Below are positions 17,622 to 24,890 of a stretch of 32,604 nucleotides of DNA, piece by piece. How positions within the stretch are numbered: position 1 is the first letter of the stretch; the number at the start of each line of letters is the position of its first letter. Origin of the DNA: an uncultured Parvularcula sp. GTDB taxonomy: Bacteria > Pseudomonadota > Alphaproteobacteria > Caulobacterales > Parvularculaceae. Position numbers and translations under genes: made by a program. Location of the stretch: assembly GCA_937919225.1 (NCBI GenBank), contig CALFRH010000280.1, forward strand, positions 1-32,604, read 5' to 3'. The notes under the pieces were generated by a model. It had not been told where the DNA came from. It saw only the letters and a program-made list of their open reading frames with translations, and did not search any database.

Positions 17622-18767
17622 ATGGTGATGGCAAGTTTTGAAACGGGGGAGCGTGGCGGCGGCCTTTTCATGGTCGCTCGGGGTGCGTGGACGTTGGAAA
17701 ACGGCCTTGGCGCACTCGACGACCAACTGCGCCATTTTGGGGCGCAAAGCCTTGATCGCACACTGGAAATCGATCTCAAGGATGTGTCTGAGCTTGATAC
17801 GGCGGGTGCAATGGTGCTCCAGCGGGTGATGCGGGCCTGCGGTGGACGGCTGACCGAAGGCCAGGTTCTCCGCGGATTTACCAATATGGGACCGCACCAT
17901 TCGACTCTCCTCGAACAGGCCGCCGAGCATATGGCGCCCTGCGACATGGATCCGCCAAAGCGCAAATCCTTCATCCTTGTCCTTGATCGCCTCGGCCGAG
18001 GGACGGAGCAGGTCGGACAAGATGCGCTGAGTATTCTCAGCTTTGTCGGGGCTGTCCTGTCGCGCATTGGGGGTGCGATATTGCGGCCTGATCGGTTCCG
18101 CATGACCCCCATGGTTCACCATATGGAGGAGGCGGGCCTGAACGCGACCCTTATTGTGGGGCTGATGTCGTTCCTCATCGGGGCCGTTGTTGCTTTTATG
18201 GGCGCGCGGGTTCTGGCGGAGTTCGGTGCTGAGGTCTTTTCGGTTGAGTTAGTGGGTATCTCCGTCATGCGGGAGTTCGGGGTGCTCCTCACCGCCATCC
18301 TCCTTGCGGGGCGGTCGGGCAGCGCATTTACGGCGCAAATCGGCTCGATGAAACTCCGTGAAGAAATTGATGCCATGGAGGTGATGGGCATCGCCCCCCT
18401 TGATGCGTTGGTGATCCCGCGTGTTCTCGCTCTCATCCTCACACTGCCGGTCTTGGCTTTTTTGGCAGCTTTCCTAGGGATATTAGGGGGCGGGGTTGTC
18501 GGTTGGCTGGCCCTCGATATTCCGCCCACCCTCTTTATGATCCGGACCCAGGAGATCGTTGCCATTGACCATTTGGTGGTGGGGCTTGTGAAGGCGCCCT
18601 TCTTCGCTTTCGCGATTGCCGTCGTGGGCTGCTATAATGGGATGATGGTGGAAAATTCTGCCGAGGATCTGGGCCGCCGCACCACCATGGCGGTGGTGCA
18701 ATCCCTCTTTCTTGTCATCCTGATCGATGCGTTATTCGCCATCTTCTTCCTGGAGCTTGGCGTATGA
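17622..18767 (+). CDS. mlaE: STAS-MlaE fusion: phospholipid ABC transporter permease
   Basis: A 381-residue inner-membrane permease of the Mla-type retrograde/anterograde phospholipid transport system. Residues ~15-110 form a STAS (MlaB-like) domain with 'LEIDLKDVSELDTAGAMVL'; the remainder is the MlaE permease with about five membrane segments. The hallmark stretch EFGVLLTAILLAGRSGSAF, then QIGSMKLREEIDAMEVMGI, is intact. In E. coli MlaB is a separate gene, so the STAS fusion replaces it. Start candidates are GTG 17613, ATG 17622 and ATG 17628; ATG 17622 is used, with GGTGGTGAG about eight bases upstream. Its stop overlaps mlaF by ATGA. Confidence 0.93.
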   Translation: MVMASFETGERGGGLFMVARGAWTLENGLGALDDQLRHFGAQSLDRTLEIDLKDVSELDTAGAMVLQRVMRACGGRLTEGQVLRGFTNMGPHHSTLLEQAAEHMAPCDMDPPKRKSFILVLDRLGRGTEQVGQDALSILSFVGAVLSRIGGAILRPDRFRMTPMVHHMEEAGLNATLIVGLMSFLIGAVVAFMGARVLAEFGAEVFSVELVGISVMREFGVLLTAILLAGRSGSAFTAQIGSMKLREEIDAMEVMGIAPLDALVIPRVLALILTLPVLAFLAAFLGILGGGVVGWLALDIPPTLFMIRTQEIVAIDHLVVGLVKAPFFAFAIAVVGCYNGMMVENSAEDLGRRTTMAVVQSLFLVILIDALFAIFFLELGV

Positions 18768-19588
18768 TGCGGAAGCAGATGAAACGCGATGTGGTCATCC
18801 GGGTCCGGGACCTGGTGAACCGGTTTGGATCCCACACGGTGCATGATGGCCTCGACCTCGATGTTACGCGTGGTGAGATTTTGGGCGTTGTCGGCGGGTC
18901 GGGCACCGGTAAGTCTGTCCTATTAAGGTCGATTGTTGGCCTGCGCCTGCCCCAAGAGGGGAAGGTGGAGTTGCTTGGCTATGACATGCTGAACATCACC
19001 GAGGCGGACAGAACACATTTAAACCAAGACATTGGCATCTTGTTCCAGGATGGGGCGCTCTTCTCCTCCATGACGGTGGCGGAGAATGTACTGGCCCCTA
19101 TCCGTGAGCATACGAGTTTGCCCAATGAGTTGGCGGAGGAAATTGCCGCACTTAAGATCTCCCTGGCGGGTCTCGATCTGAGTGCCGCGACGAAATACCC
19201 GTCTGAGCTTTCCGGCGGGATGCGAAAGCGTGCGGCGCTTGCCCGCGCCCTGGCGCTTGACCCGCAAATTTTGTTCCTAGACGAACCGACAGCGGGGCTT
19301 GATCCCATTGGCGCTGCGCGGTTTGATGAACTGATCCTGTCCTTACGGGAAAGCTTAGGCCTCACCGTCTTTATGGTGACCCACGATTTAGACAGTCTGC
19401 ACCGGGATTGTGACCGCATCGCAGTGCTTGCAGAAAAACAAGTGATCGCCCTTGGCCCTATGGATGAGGTGCGGCACCAAAACCATCCTTGGATAAAAGA
19501 GTATTTTGGCGGCCCCCGTGGCCGTGCGGCCTTGGCCTCGGTTCCCCATGAGGAGATGGGCGACCCGGCAGAGGGCGCAAGAGTTTAG
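18764..19588 (+). CDS. mlaF: Mla-type phospholipid ABC transporter ATPase
   Basis: A 274-residue ABC ATPase with all nucleotide-binding elements: Walker A GGSGTGKS (residues 44-51), Q-loop Gln95, signature LSGGMRKRAALARAL (from 149), Walker B ILFLDE (169-174) and the switch histidine in MVTHDLD (His207). 'LSGGMRKR' is characteristic of the MlaF/Ttg2A group. It powers the MlaE permease in the same operon; its ATG overlaps the mlaE stop. Twelve bases separate it from mlaD. An internal ATG at residue 6 is possible. Confidence 0.95.
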   Translation: MMRKQMKRDVVIRVRDLVNRFGSHTVHDGLDLDVTRGEILGVVGGSGTGKSVLLRSIVGLRLPQEGKVELLGYDMLNITEADRTHLNQDIGILFQDGALFSSMTVAENVLAPIREHTSLPNELAEEIAALKISLAGLDLSAATKYPSELSGGMRKRAALARALALDPQILFLDEPTAGLDPIGAARFDELILSLRESLGLTVFMVTHDLDSLHRDCDRIAVLAEKQVIALGPMDEVRHQNHPWIKEYFGGPRGRAALASVPHEEMGDPAEGARV

Positions 19589-19600
19589 GAGTAGGGACCC

Positions 19601-20533
19601 ATGGAAACCAGAGCCCATTACGTACTCATCGGCGCCTTCATGTTGGGGGGCATCATCTTGTCGATCCTCTTCATGCTATGGCTTGGCAGTGTTGAGCGGG
19701 AGACGGATGATTATGAGGTAATCTTTACCCAGAAAATATCCGGCCTGCAGGAGGGGGCGAATGTCCTCTTTAACGGGATCAGGGTCGGTGAAGTGGCCGA
19801 ACTTCGTCTCGATCGGGAGGATCCGAACCGCTCCATCGCCCTTGTGCAAGTGGAAAAGGGGACACCGGTGAAAACCGATACCCGCGTTGAGCTGGAGTTG
19901 GTCGGTGTGACGGGCCTTGCCGTGGTGCAGTTCACGGGGGGCTCACGCTCCTCTCCCATGCTGCGGGATGTGAGCCGGGATCGGATCCCGCAAATCAATG
20001 CCGACCTTACGGGGATCGCGGCGGTGCTCGAATCCTCCGGCGATATTGTGGTGAACCTTCAGCGGCTTCTTAATGAGGAGAATGCTTTGTCCGTCTCCCG
20101 CATTTTATCCGATATTGAGGCGGTGACGGATATTGTCGCTGACAAGGAAAATGAGGTGGGTCTTATCATCGATAATCTCGCCGTAGCGTCAAACTCCTTG
20201 CGTAAGACGGCGGAGGGGCTCGAATCCGCAATCGGCCGCATTGATGAGTCTGCCGCCAGCGTTCAGCGTCTTATTGAAGAGGACGGCGGGGCGACCATGG
20301 CGCAGCTTAATGAGGCGACGGCCAACCTCAACTCACTTTTGGCGAATGTCGACGCAATGGTGGAGGACAATAGACCCGCGATTGACGCCTTCGCTCAAGA
20401 TGGGTTGGGTACGGCCGTTGCCATGTTGACCCGGGCCAATCGTCTGGTGAGCACGACCGAGGCTATCTTACTTGAATTCGACCGGGATCCGGCGCGCTTC
20501 TTATTGGGCGAGGGACGCCCAAGCGCTGATTAG
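19601..20533 (+). CDS. mlaD: MlaD-like MCE domain phospholipid-transport protein
   Basis: A 310-residue protein with one N-terminal transmembrane anchor (about residues 8-28), one MCE domain (about 37-115; 'GLQEGANVLFNGIRVGEV' and 'VGVTGLAVVQF') and a long helical C-terminus (about 130-285) that may assemble as a hexameric tunnel. In the Mla family this is the periplasmic substrate-binding ring on top of MlaE-MlaF. AGGAGTAGGG precedes the ATG. Its length and long helical tail fit alphaproteobacterial members better than short E. coli MlaD (inference). A palindromic repeat separates it from the auxiliary lipoprotein. Confidence 0.92.
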   Translation: METRAHYVLIGAFMLGGIILSILFMLWLGSVERETDDYEVIFTQKISGLQEGANVLFNGIRVGEVAELRLDREDPNRSIALVQVEKGTPVKTDTRVELELVGVTGLAVVQFTGGSRSSPMLRDVSRDRIPQINADLTGIAAVLESSGDIVVNLQRLLNEENALSVSRILSDIEAVTDIVADKENEVGLIIDNLAVASNSLRKTAEGLESAIGRIDESAASVQRLIEEDGGATMAQLNEATANLNSLLANVDAMVEDNRPAIDAFAQDGLGTAVAMLTRANRLVSTTEAILLEFDRDPARFLLGEGRPSAD

Positions 20534-20577
20534 AGTATGACCCGGGTCGACAAAGTGATCTTTATGCACACACTCTT

Positions 20578-20705
20578 ACCCCCATCGACCCCGCGCCTAT
20601 CAGCGCGGGCCCACTTCCCCCCAAACGGGGGAAGATCGTCCAGCTTCGACGTTGGTGCTTTCCTCCCCCGCGGGGCGGGGGAGGTGCCCGGAGGGCGGAG
20701 GGGGT
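20578..20705. repeat. Composite palindromic intergenic repeat (REP/BIME-like)
   Basis: A GC-rich 128-base element bounded by an inverted ACCCCC (20578-20583)/GGGGGT (20700-20705). Inside are three hairpins: CCCGCGC/GCGCGGG (20590-20609), CTTCCCCC/GGGGGAAG (20614-20634) and CCTCCCCCGC/GCGGGGGAGG (20662-20684). The 'GGAGGTGCCCGGAGGGCGGAGG' kind of text, seen at 20680-20700, resembles repeat families dispersed in several alphaproteobacterial genomes (from memory). Only one copy is in the window. It lies between mlaD and its auxiliary gene. Confidence 0.7.
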
Positions 20706-20760
20706 GGGCTATCGGTTCCGATGGACACCAACACGTAAAGAACGACAAGAGGAGGGGCCG

Positions 20761-21363
20761 ATGCTCCGTCAAACCATTATTGCCAGCCTGATGGGCATGT
20801 CACTGACCGGGTGTATTTCGCTTTTGCCCAGTTCGGGGGAGTTGCCGCCCCGCCTTGCGCTCAATGCTGGAGCCCCGTCGCAAGCGACATCGGTGCCCGT
20901 CCAGGACGGCTATCTTGTGCTGGTCGACCCTGACGCAGCGGCGGTGCTCAATACTTTTAGCGTTGCCATCGCCACGGGGCCTTATCAGTATGAGTACCTT
21001 GCCGATGCAGAATGGACTGACCGTGTCCCTATCTTGCTACGCCGGTTCTTAGAGCAACGGTTTGAGAATGACGGTGTCTTCGCAGCGGTGGGGGATCGAA
21101 CCGAGTTTCCCCTTGGTGGGCACGCCCTATATACGGACATTCGCGCCTTCCACCTTGATAGAACGGGTGGCGATACGGTTGCTCGCGTGGCCTATGGCGC
21201 GCGTCTCATGAACGAAAAGGGGAAGGTTCTTGGCACCCGGGTGTTCAGCGGCAGCGCCGCACCGAATGGCAGCTCTCGCGAAGAGGCTGCGCGCGCGTTA
21301 AACGATGCGGCCCGTCAGGCGTCTGATGAGACGGTGGCATGGGTAAGAGAGTTGGTGGAGTAG
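20761..21363 (+). CDS. ABC-type transport auxiliary lipoprotein (PqiC/MlaD-associated type)
   Basis: A 200-residue lipoprotein: MLRQTIIASLMGMSLTGC gives a type II signal peptide with lipobox LTGC and Cys18 as acceptor. The mature domain matches the ABC_trans_aux pattern, with a Leu-rich early strand region, 'TDRVPILLRRFLEQRFENDG', and 'LYTDIRAFHLD' near residue 120. Family members sit at the outer membrane beside MCE transporters, as PqiC does. The ATG at 20761 is chosen because GAGGAGGGG precedes it; an in-frame GTG at 20704 lies inside the repeat and gives an implausible N-terminus. Its end is eight bases from the convergent coiled-coil gene. Confidence 0.88.
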   Translation: MLRQTIIASLMGMSLTGCISLLPSSGELPPRLALNAGAPSQATSVPVQDGYLVLVDPDAAAVLNTFSVAIATGPYQYEYLADAEWTDRVPILLRRFLEQRFENDGVFAAVGDRTEFPLGGHALYTDIRAFHLDRTGGDTVARVAYGARLMNEKGKVLGTRVFSGSAAPNGSSREEAARALNDAARQASDETVAWVRELVE

Positions 21364-21371
21364 CGATCGCC

Positions 21372-22868
21372 TCAAGCGAAGTGATTGACCGCTGACCCCG
21401 TCAGGACATAAAGCCGGCCAATGGGGGAGGCGAGATAGCTTTCAATCGCCTCTTCGCCGCCATCTTCCGATGACAGAGGTTCAAGCAGCGTATCAAAGTC
21501 CCGCAGGAACTCATCGACCCGTTGTTTGAACACGTCATTATGCCCAACCTCGGAGATGATCAGCTCTTTGAGAGCCTCACTATCGCGAGCGATCAAGTCG
21601 CGGGAGAAGATTTGCCGTTCCCCCTGTTCAAACCGGTCAAGCTCATCATGGCTAGGCCCATCGAAAAGCTGTGTTCGCATAACCAGTGAGAAATTATGTA
21701 GCCGGTTGATAAGCCGATCCATGGCATCAGGGCTCGGGTTCGGCACCGCTGTGGCAGCGACAGCATCACGTACATCGGGTGCATTACTATCATTGGCCTT
21801 CATCGGCAGCGCTTCTTCTACCGTGGCCAGAATATCCCGCCAGGGAACGCCTCGCCGATGGGTCCCTGCGCCACTTTCCATCGCTGCGGGTTGTGCAACA
21901 GGGGCGACCTTCGGGGCGGTTGCCCGCTGGGATTGCTCCGTCACCAGTTTTGCCAGACGATCCGCTCGGTTCCGCTGATCTTTAATCAGGGTCTCTATAC
22001 GCTCTGATTGGGCGGCCAATTCTGCATGGGCACTTTCGATGCGCTTGGTGTTTTCTTCGAGCTGATGGGCGATGGCCGTTTGGCGTTCGGTGGCTTCGCT
22101 GCTCGCGGACTGAAGGCCTTCGCTTCGGTCCTCCATCGCGGAGGCCAGTTGTTCAAAATGGTCGAGAGATTTCGCTGACACGGCCTCAAGGCGCTGCATC
22201 TGACTGTCGAGCTCGCGCTCTTTTTCTTCAATGCGCTGCTCAACAGCGCCCTGTTCATCCGCGGCGAGCTTCGTACGTTCCGCAATCGTGTCGGCGAAGC
22301 GTTCTGCCTCTTGGTTCATCTCCTCGGCCAGGTCCATCAGCGCCTGACGTTCTTTCTCTAGCCGGTCGGTGCTTTTCACCGCCCCGGTTTCAATGGCGGC
22401 GCCCGCCGAATCAATGGCCCGTACCTGCTGCCGGATAAGGCTTTCCGCTTCTGCGAGGCGGCCGAGGGCGGCGTCGATTTCTTTATTCAGTGCCCCAACT
22501 TGCTGTCTTGCGGCGGCGCCTTGGGGGAAGAGGACGTCGCCAGCAAGGCCACCAAATGCCTTTGTGAACCGCCGGGCGGTTTCCTCAAGCCGCATGCCAC
22601 CCGCCAAAGCGACCCCACCGCAGCCGACGAGGATCGCACTCAAAAGCGCCAGCATGAACATCTCGAAACTATAGCCAAGGCGCAGCGCGAGGGTGCCGGT
22701 CGACATCACATGGCTGATCGTGGTGCCTAGCGGCCACCCAATCATCCAAGCGCCCACAAGGCCGCCGACAATCCATTTGGTCGCCCGTAATATCGTTCGG
22801 GAAGAAGGGAAGTCGGGATCAAGGTCTTCATCGACGCTCCTGCGAGCGTTCTGTTGGGGATCGGTCAT
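21372..22868 (-). CDS. Two-TM coiled-coil protein, TipN-like candidate
   Basis: A 498-residue protein with an acidic N-terminus, two transmembrane helices (about 31-52 and 69-91), a long Glu/Gln/Arg/Ala-rich coiled coil (about 120-330), a Pro/Ala-rich linker and a compact C-terminal domain (about 385-498) ending in YLASPIGRLYVLTGSAVNHF. Layout and C-terminus recall TipN-like polarity factors of Caulobacter relatives, but TipN itself is much longer, so this remains inference. The ATG at 22868 (AGGAG nine bases upstream) is used; ATG 22994 (behind GAGGG) and TTG 23078 are in-frame alternatives. A CtrA-type box lies upstream. Confidence 0.7.
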   Translation of the reverse strand: MTDPQQNARRSVDEDLDPDFPSSRTILRATKWIVGGLVGAWMIGWPLGTTISHVMSTGTLALRLGYSFEMFMLALLSAILVGCGGVALAGGMRLEETARRFTKAFGGLAGDVLFPQGAAARQQVGALNKEIDAALGRLAEAESLIRQQVRAIDSAGAAIETGAVKSTDRLEKERQALMDLAEEMNQEAERFADTIAERTKLAADEQGAVEQRIEEKERELDSQMQRLEAVSAKSLDHFEQLASAMEDRSEGLQSASSEATERQTAIAHQLEENTKRIESAHAELAAQSERIETLIKDQRNRADRLAKLVTEQSQRATAPKVAPVAQPAAMESGAGTHRRGVPWRDILATVEEALPMKANDSNAPDVRDAVAATAVPNPSPDAMDRLINRLHNFSLVMRTQLFDGPSHDELDRFEQGERQIFSRDLIARDSEALKELIISEVGHNDVFKQRVDEFLRDFDTLLEPLSSEDGGEEAIESYLASPIGRLYVLTGSAVNHFA

Positions 22869-23231
22869 CGCGGCCGCTCCTGGTCGCACCGCGGAAAGGG
22901 GGACCACCACCCCGTCCGGTGCCCCGTCGAGGTCATTTTCTTGTTTACGTTCGCGCCCAGACAGTGGGCTTGGTTTACGCTCTTCGGCGGGCATACGCTT
23001 TTTCCCTCGCCCAGTATTGGCGTCACGCAACGACAGGGAAGCCGGCTGACCTCCGCTTGGCCCCAGCGGATACTCCAATAAGGAGAGTCAGTCACCATAG
23101 TGGCTACACACCCGCGCGCGAGATGTTGTCTTCTGCACCCCGTCCTCTGTGTTCCGCGGGGTCGGTTAATGACTGGTTAATCTTCTATCGTTCGGGTCTT
23201 ACTGCTACCTTTTTTTGAGGAGGAATGAGGC
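22869..23231. promoter_or_regulatory. Divergent region of the coiled-coil and channel genes
   Basis: This 363-base region contains the in-frame upstream extension of the coiled-coil gene (to a TTG at 23078), a GAGGG-associated ATG at 22994 in that frame, a GAGTC (CcrM-type GANTC) near 23085, and the CtrA-type box at 23165-23180. GAGGAGG at 23217-23223 is the ribosome binding site of the channel. The extension may be coding if the longer start is used. Confidence 0.5.
23165..23180 (-). promoter_or_regulatory. CtrA-type box TTAA-N7-TTAAC
   Basis: On the minus strand the sequence reads TTAA-CCAGTCA-TTAAC, a full match to the alphaproteobacterial CtrA consensus TTAA-N7-TTAAC. On the plus strand it reads TTAA-TGACTGG-TTAA followed by T, a match without the final C. 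It points toward the coiled-coil gene but is only 52 bases from the channel start, so either or both may be targets. Recognition by CtrA is established for this motif in Caulobacter; here it is inferred. Confidence 0.65.
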
Positions 23232-24095
23232 ATGTCACAACCGTCTGAGACACATGCGCTGCCAGAGGGCGCTTTGGCGCAGGCGCTGCCCGCTTGGCGG
23301 AGGCGGCTTCTGGCGTTTGTGGATGGCGGGTTTTTCCAAGGCGTCGTTATTACGATCATCAGCCTTAACGCGATTTTATTGGGCGTGGAGACCTTCCCCA
23401 TCGGGAAACGATTCGAGGCGCTCCTCATGGTAATTGATCGTGCTTGTGTCTTTTTCTTCATCCTCGAGCTGTCTCTGCGCATTACGGCATATGGCCGAGC
23501 GTTTTTCAGGTCGCCTTGGAATGTCTTCGATTTTTTCATCGTTGCGGTTTCGTCCTTCCCCCAAGCAACAGGCGTGGCGGCGCTAAGGGCACTGCGGATC
23601 CTCCGGGTCCTTCGGGTGGTGACGGTCGTGCCGCGCATGCGGACGGTGGTGCGAGGTCTGTTCGATGCGGTACCCGGGATTATGTCCGTGGCCATCGTTG
23701 CGATGCTGGTCACCTATATTTTTGCGGTTCTTGCCTCCGCCTGGTACGGCGAAACGAATCCCGACCTTTTCGGTGACGTGTTCATCTCCATGTACACACT
23801 GTTCCAGATCATCACCCTTGAGGGGTGGCGGGACATTGCCGACGCCGTGGGGGTTTATCACCCCAATAGCTGGATCTTCTTCGTCGTGTTTGTATTGGTG
23901 GGCACCTTCACGATGCTCAACCTCTTTATCGCGATCGTGGTGCGGGTTGTGGAGGAAGAGGCGGATGAAACCGAAGAGGTCGTAAGACACGAAACCCAGC
24001 TCATGTTGGATGAGCTGGCGCGGCTATCGGGCAAGGTGGAGGAGCTGAGTCAGCGCTTAAACCAGCAGGATGGAGCGGAGCCACCGGTGCGTTAA
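23232..24095 (+). CDS. BacNav-type voltage-gated cation channel
   Basis: A 287-residue six-transmembrane channel subunit. The S3 motif is near residues 97-108 (NVFDFFIVAVSS) and S4 carries arginines at 119, 122, 125 and 128, spaced every third residue. The pore helix and filter are FQIITLEGW, with filter residues T195-L-E-G-W199, followed by S6. After S6 is an acidic neck and a heptad-rich coiled coil (about 240-277), as in BacNav channels. Canonical sodium-selective members have TLESW, so Gly at the fourth position is a variant. GAGGAGG precedes the ATG by about eight bases. Its stop shares TTAA with the convergent crotonase gene. Confidence 0.92.
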   Translation: MSQPSETHALPEGALAQALPAWRRRLLAFVDGGFFQGVVITIISLNAILLGVETFPIGKRFEALLMVIDRACVFFFILELSLRITAYGRAFFRSPWNVFDFFIVAVSSFPQATGVAALRALRILRVLRVVTVVPRMRTVVRGLFDAVPGIMSVAIVAMLVTYIFAVLASAWYGETNPDLFGDVFISMYTLFQIITLEGWRDIADAVGVYHPNSWIFFVVFVLVGTFTMLNLFIAIVVRVVEEEADETEEVVRHETQLMLDELARLSGKVEELSQRLNQQDGAEPPVR

Positions 24096-24871
24096 CGCCG
24101 CCAGCTTGGCTCCCGCTTCTCGATAAAGGCGGCGAGGCCCTCTTTCGCTTCATCGGTCTTGCGAATCTTGGCGCTGATTTTAGCGGCTTCCGACAGTGTT
24201 TTTTGAGAAACCGGTTTGGTGCCAAACTCGTTGATGAGGGCCTTTGTCTCTTTTTGTGCCACGGGCCCACCTTTGATGAGGTCAGCGACAAAACGGTCAA
24301 TAGTATCATCAAGTTGCGCCAGTAAGCTCACCGCATGCACGACCCCTAACCGTCGAGCATCAAGGGCGGAGAAATTCTCGCCCGTGAGAGCGTAGCGGCG
24401 GGTCTGATGGACGCCCATCGCTTCGGTGATGAAGGGGCCGATAACCGCCGGAACGGCCCCCAAATGCACTGCCGGTAAGGCAAAGTCCGATTCTTCCGCT
24501 GCAACGGCGATATCGCAAGCAATGGCGAGGGCCATGCCTGCTCCGCGGGCGGCTCCATTGACCCGCGCGATGGTCGGTTTGGGACAGGCGCGAAGTTGGA
24601 ACAGAGTATTGGCAAGGCGTCTTGCATCGTCGGCGGGTTTGCCTTGGGCCAGATGCTCCATCCAGCTAATGTCGGTCCCAGCGCAAAAGGCATCTCCGGC
24701 GCCCGTCAGGACGATGACCCGTACCCCATCATCCCGAGCTAACTGGGCAACGTTTTGGGTCAGACCAGATAACATCTCATCGTCGAGGGCGTTACGCACA
24801 TGAGGACGGTTCAGGGTGAGGGTTGCCACCCCGCGGTCGTCAATTTTCTTTAAAACCGGTTGATCTGTCAT
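24092..24871 (-). CDS. Enoyl-CoA hydratase/isomerase family protein, both catalytic Glu absent
   Basis: A 259-residue crotonase-fold protein. The oxyanion motif GAGDAFCAGTDISWM is near residues 57-71 and the second oxyanion Gly is in GAARGAG, about residues 107-112. 'VPAVIGPFI' resembles the methylglutaconyl-CoA hydratase (LiuC) group. In enoyl-CoA hydratase two glutamates (Glu144 and Glu164 in rat) act as acid/base; the equivalent positions, 20 residues apart, are Ala114 and Ala134 here. It is thus unlikely to be a standard hydratase; it may bind acyl-CoA or catalyse another crotonase reaction. Nineteen bases separate it from the antiporter gene on the same strand. Confidence 0.85.
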   Translation of the reverse strand: MTDQPVLKKIDDRGVATLTLNRPHVRNALDDEMLSGLTQNVAQLARDDGVRVIVLTGAGDAFCAGTDISWMEHLAQGKPADDARRLANTLFQLRACPKPTIARVNGAARGAGMALAIACDIAVAAEESDFALPAVHLGAVPAVIGPFITEAMGVHQTRRYALTGENFSALDARRLGVVHAVSLLAQLDDTIDRFVADLIKGGPVAQKETKALINEFGTKPVSQKTLSEAAKISAKIRKTDEAKEGLAAFIEKREPSWRR

Positions 24872-24890
24872 CCTGCCCTATGCGCAAAGT

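Noticed and set aside
20704-20760. An upstream GTG start for the Mla auxiliary lipoprotein.
   Set aside because: It lies in the palindromic repeat, has no signal-peptide-like N-terminus, and would displace the lipobox; ATG 20761 has GAGGAGGGG.
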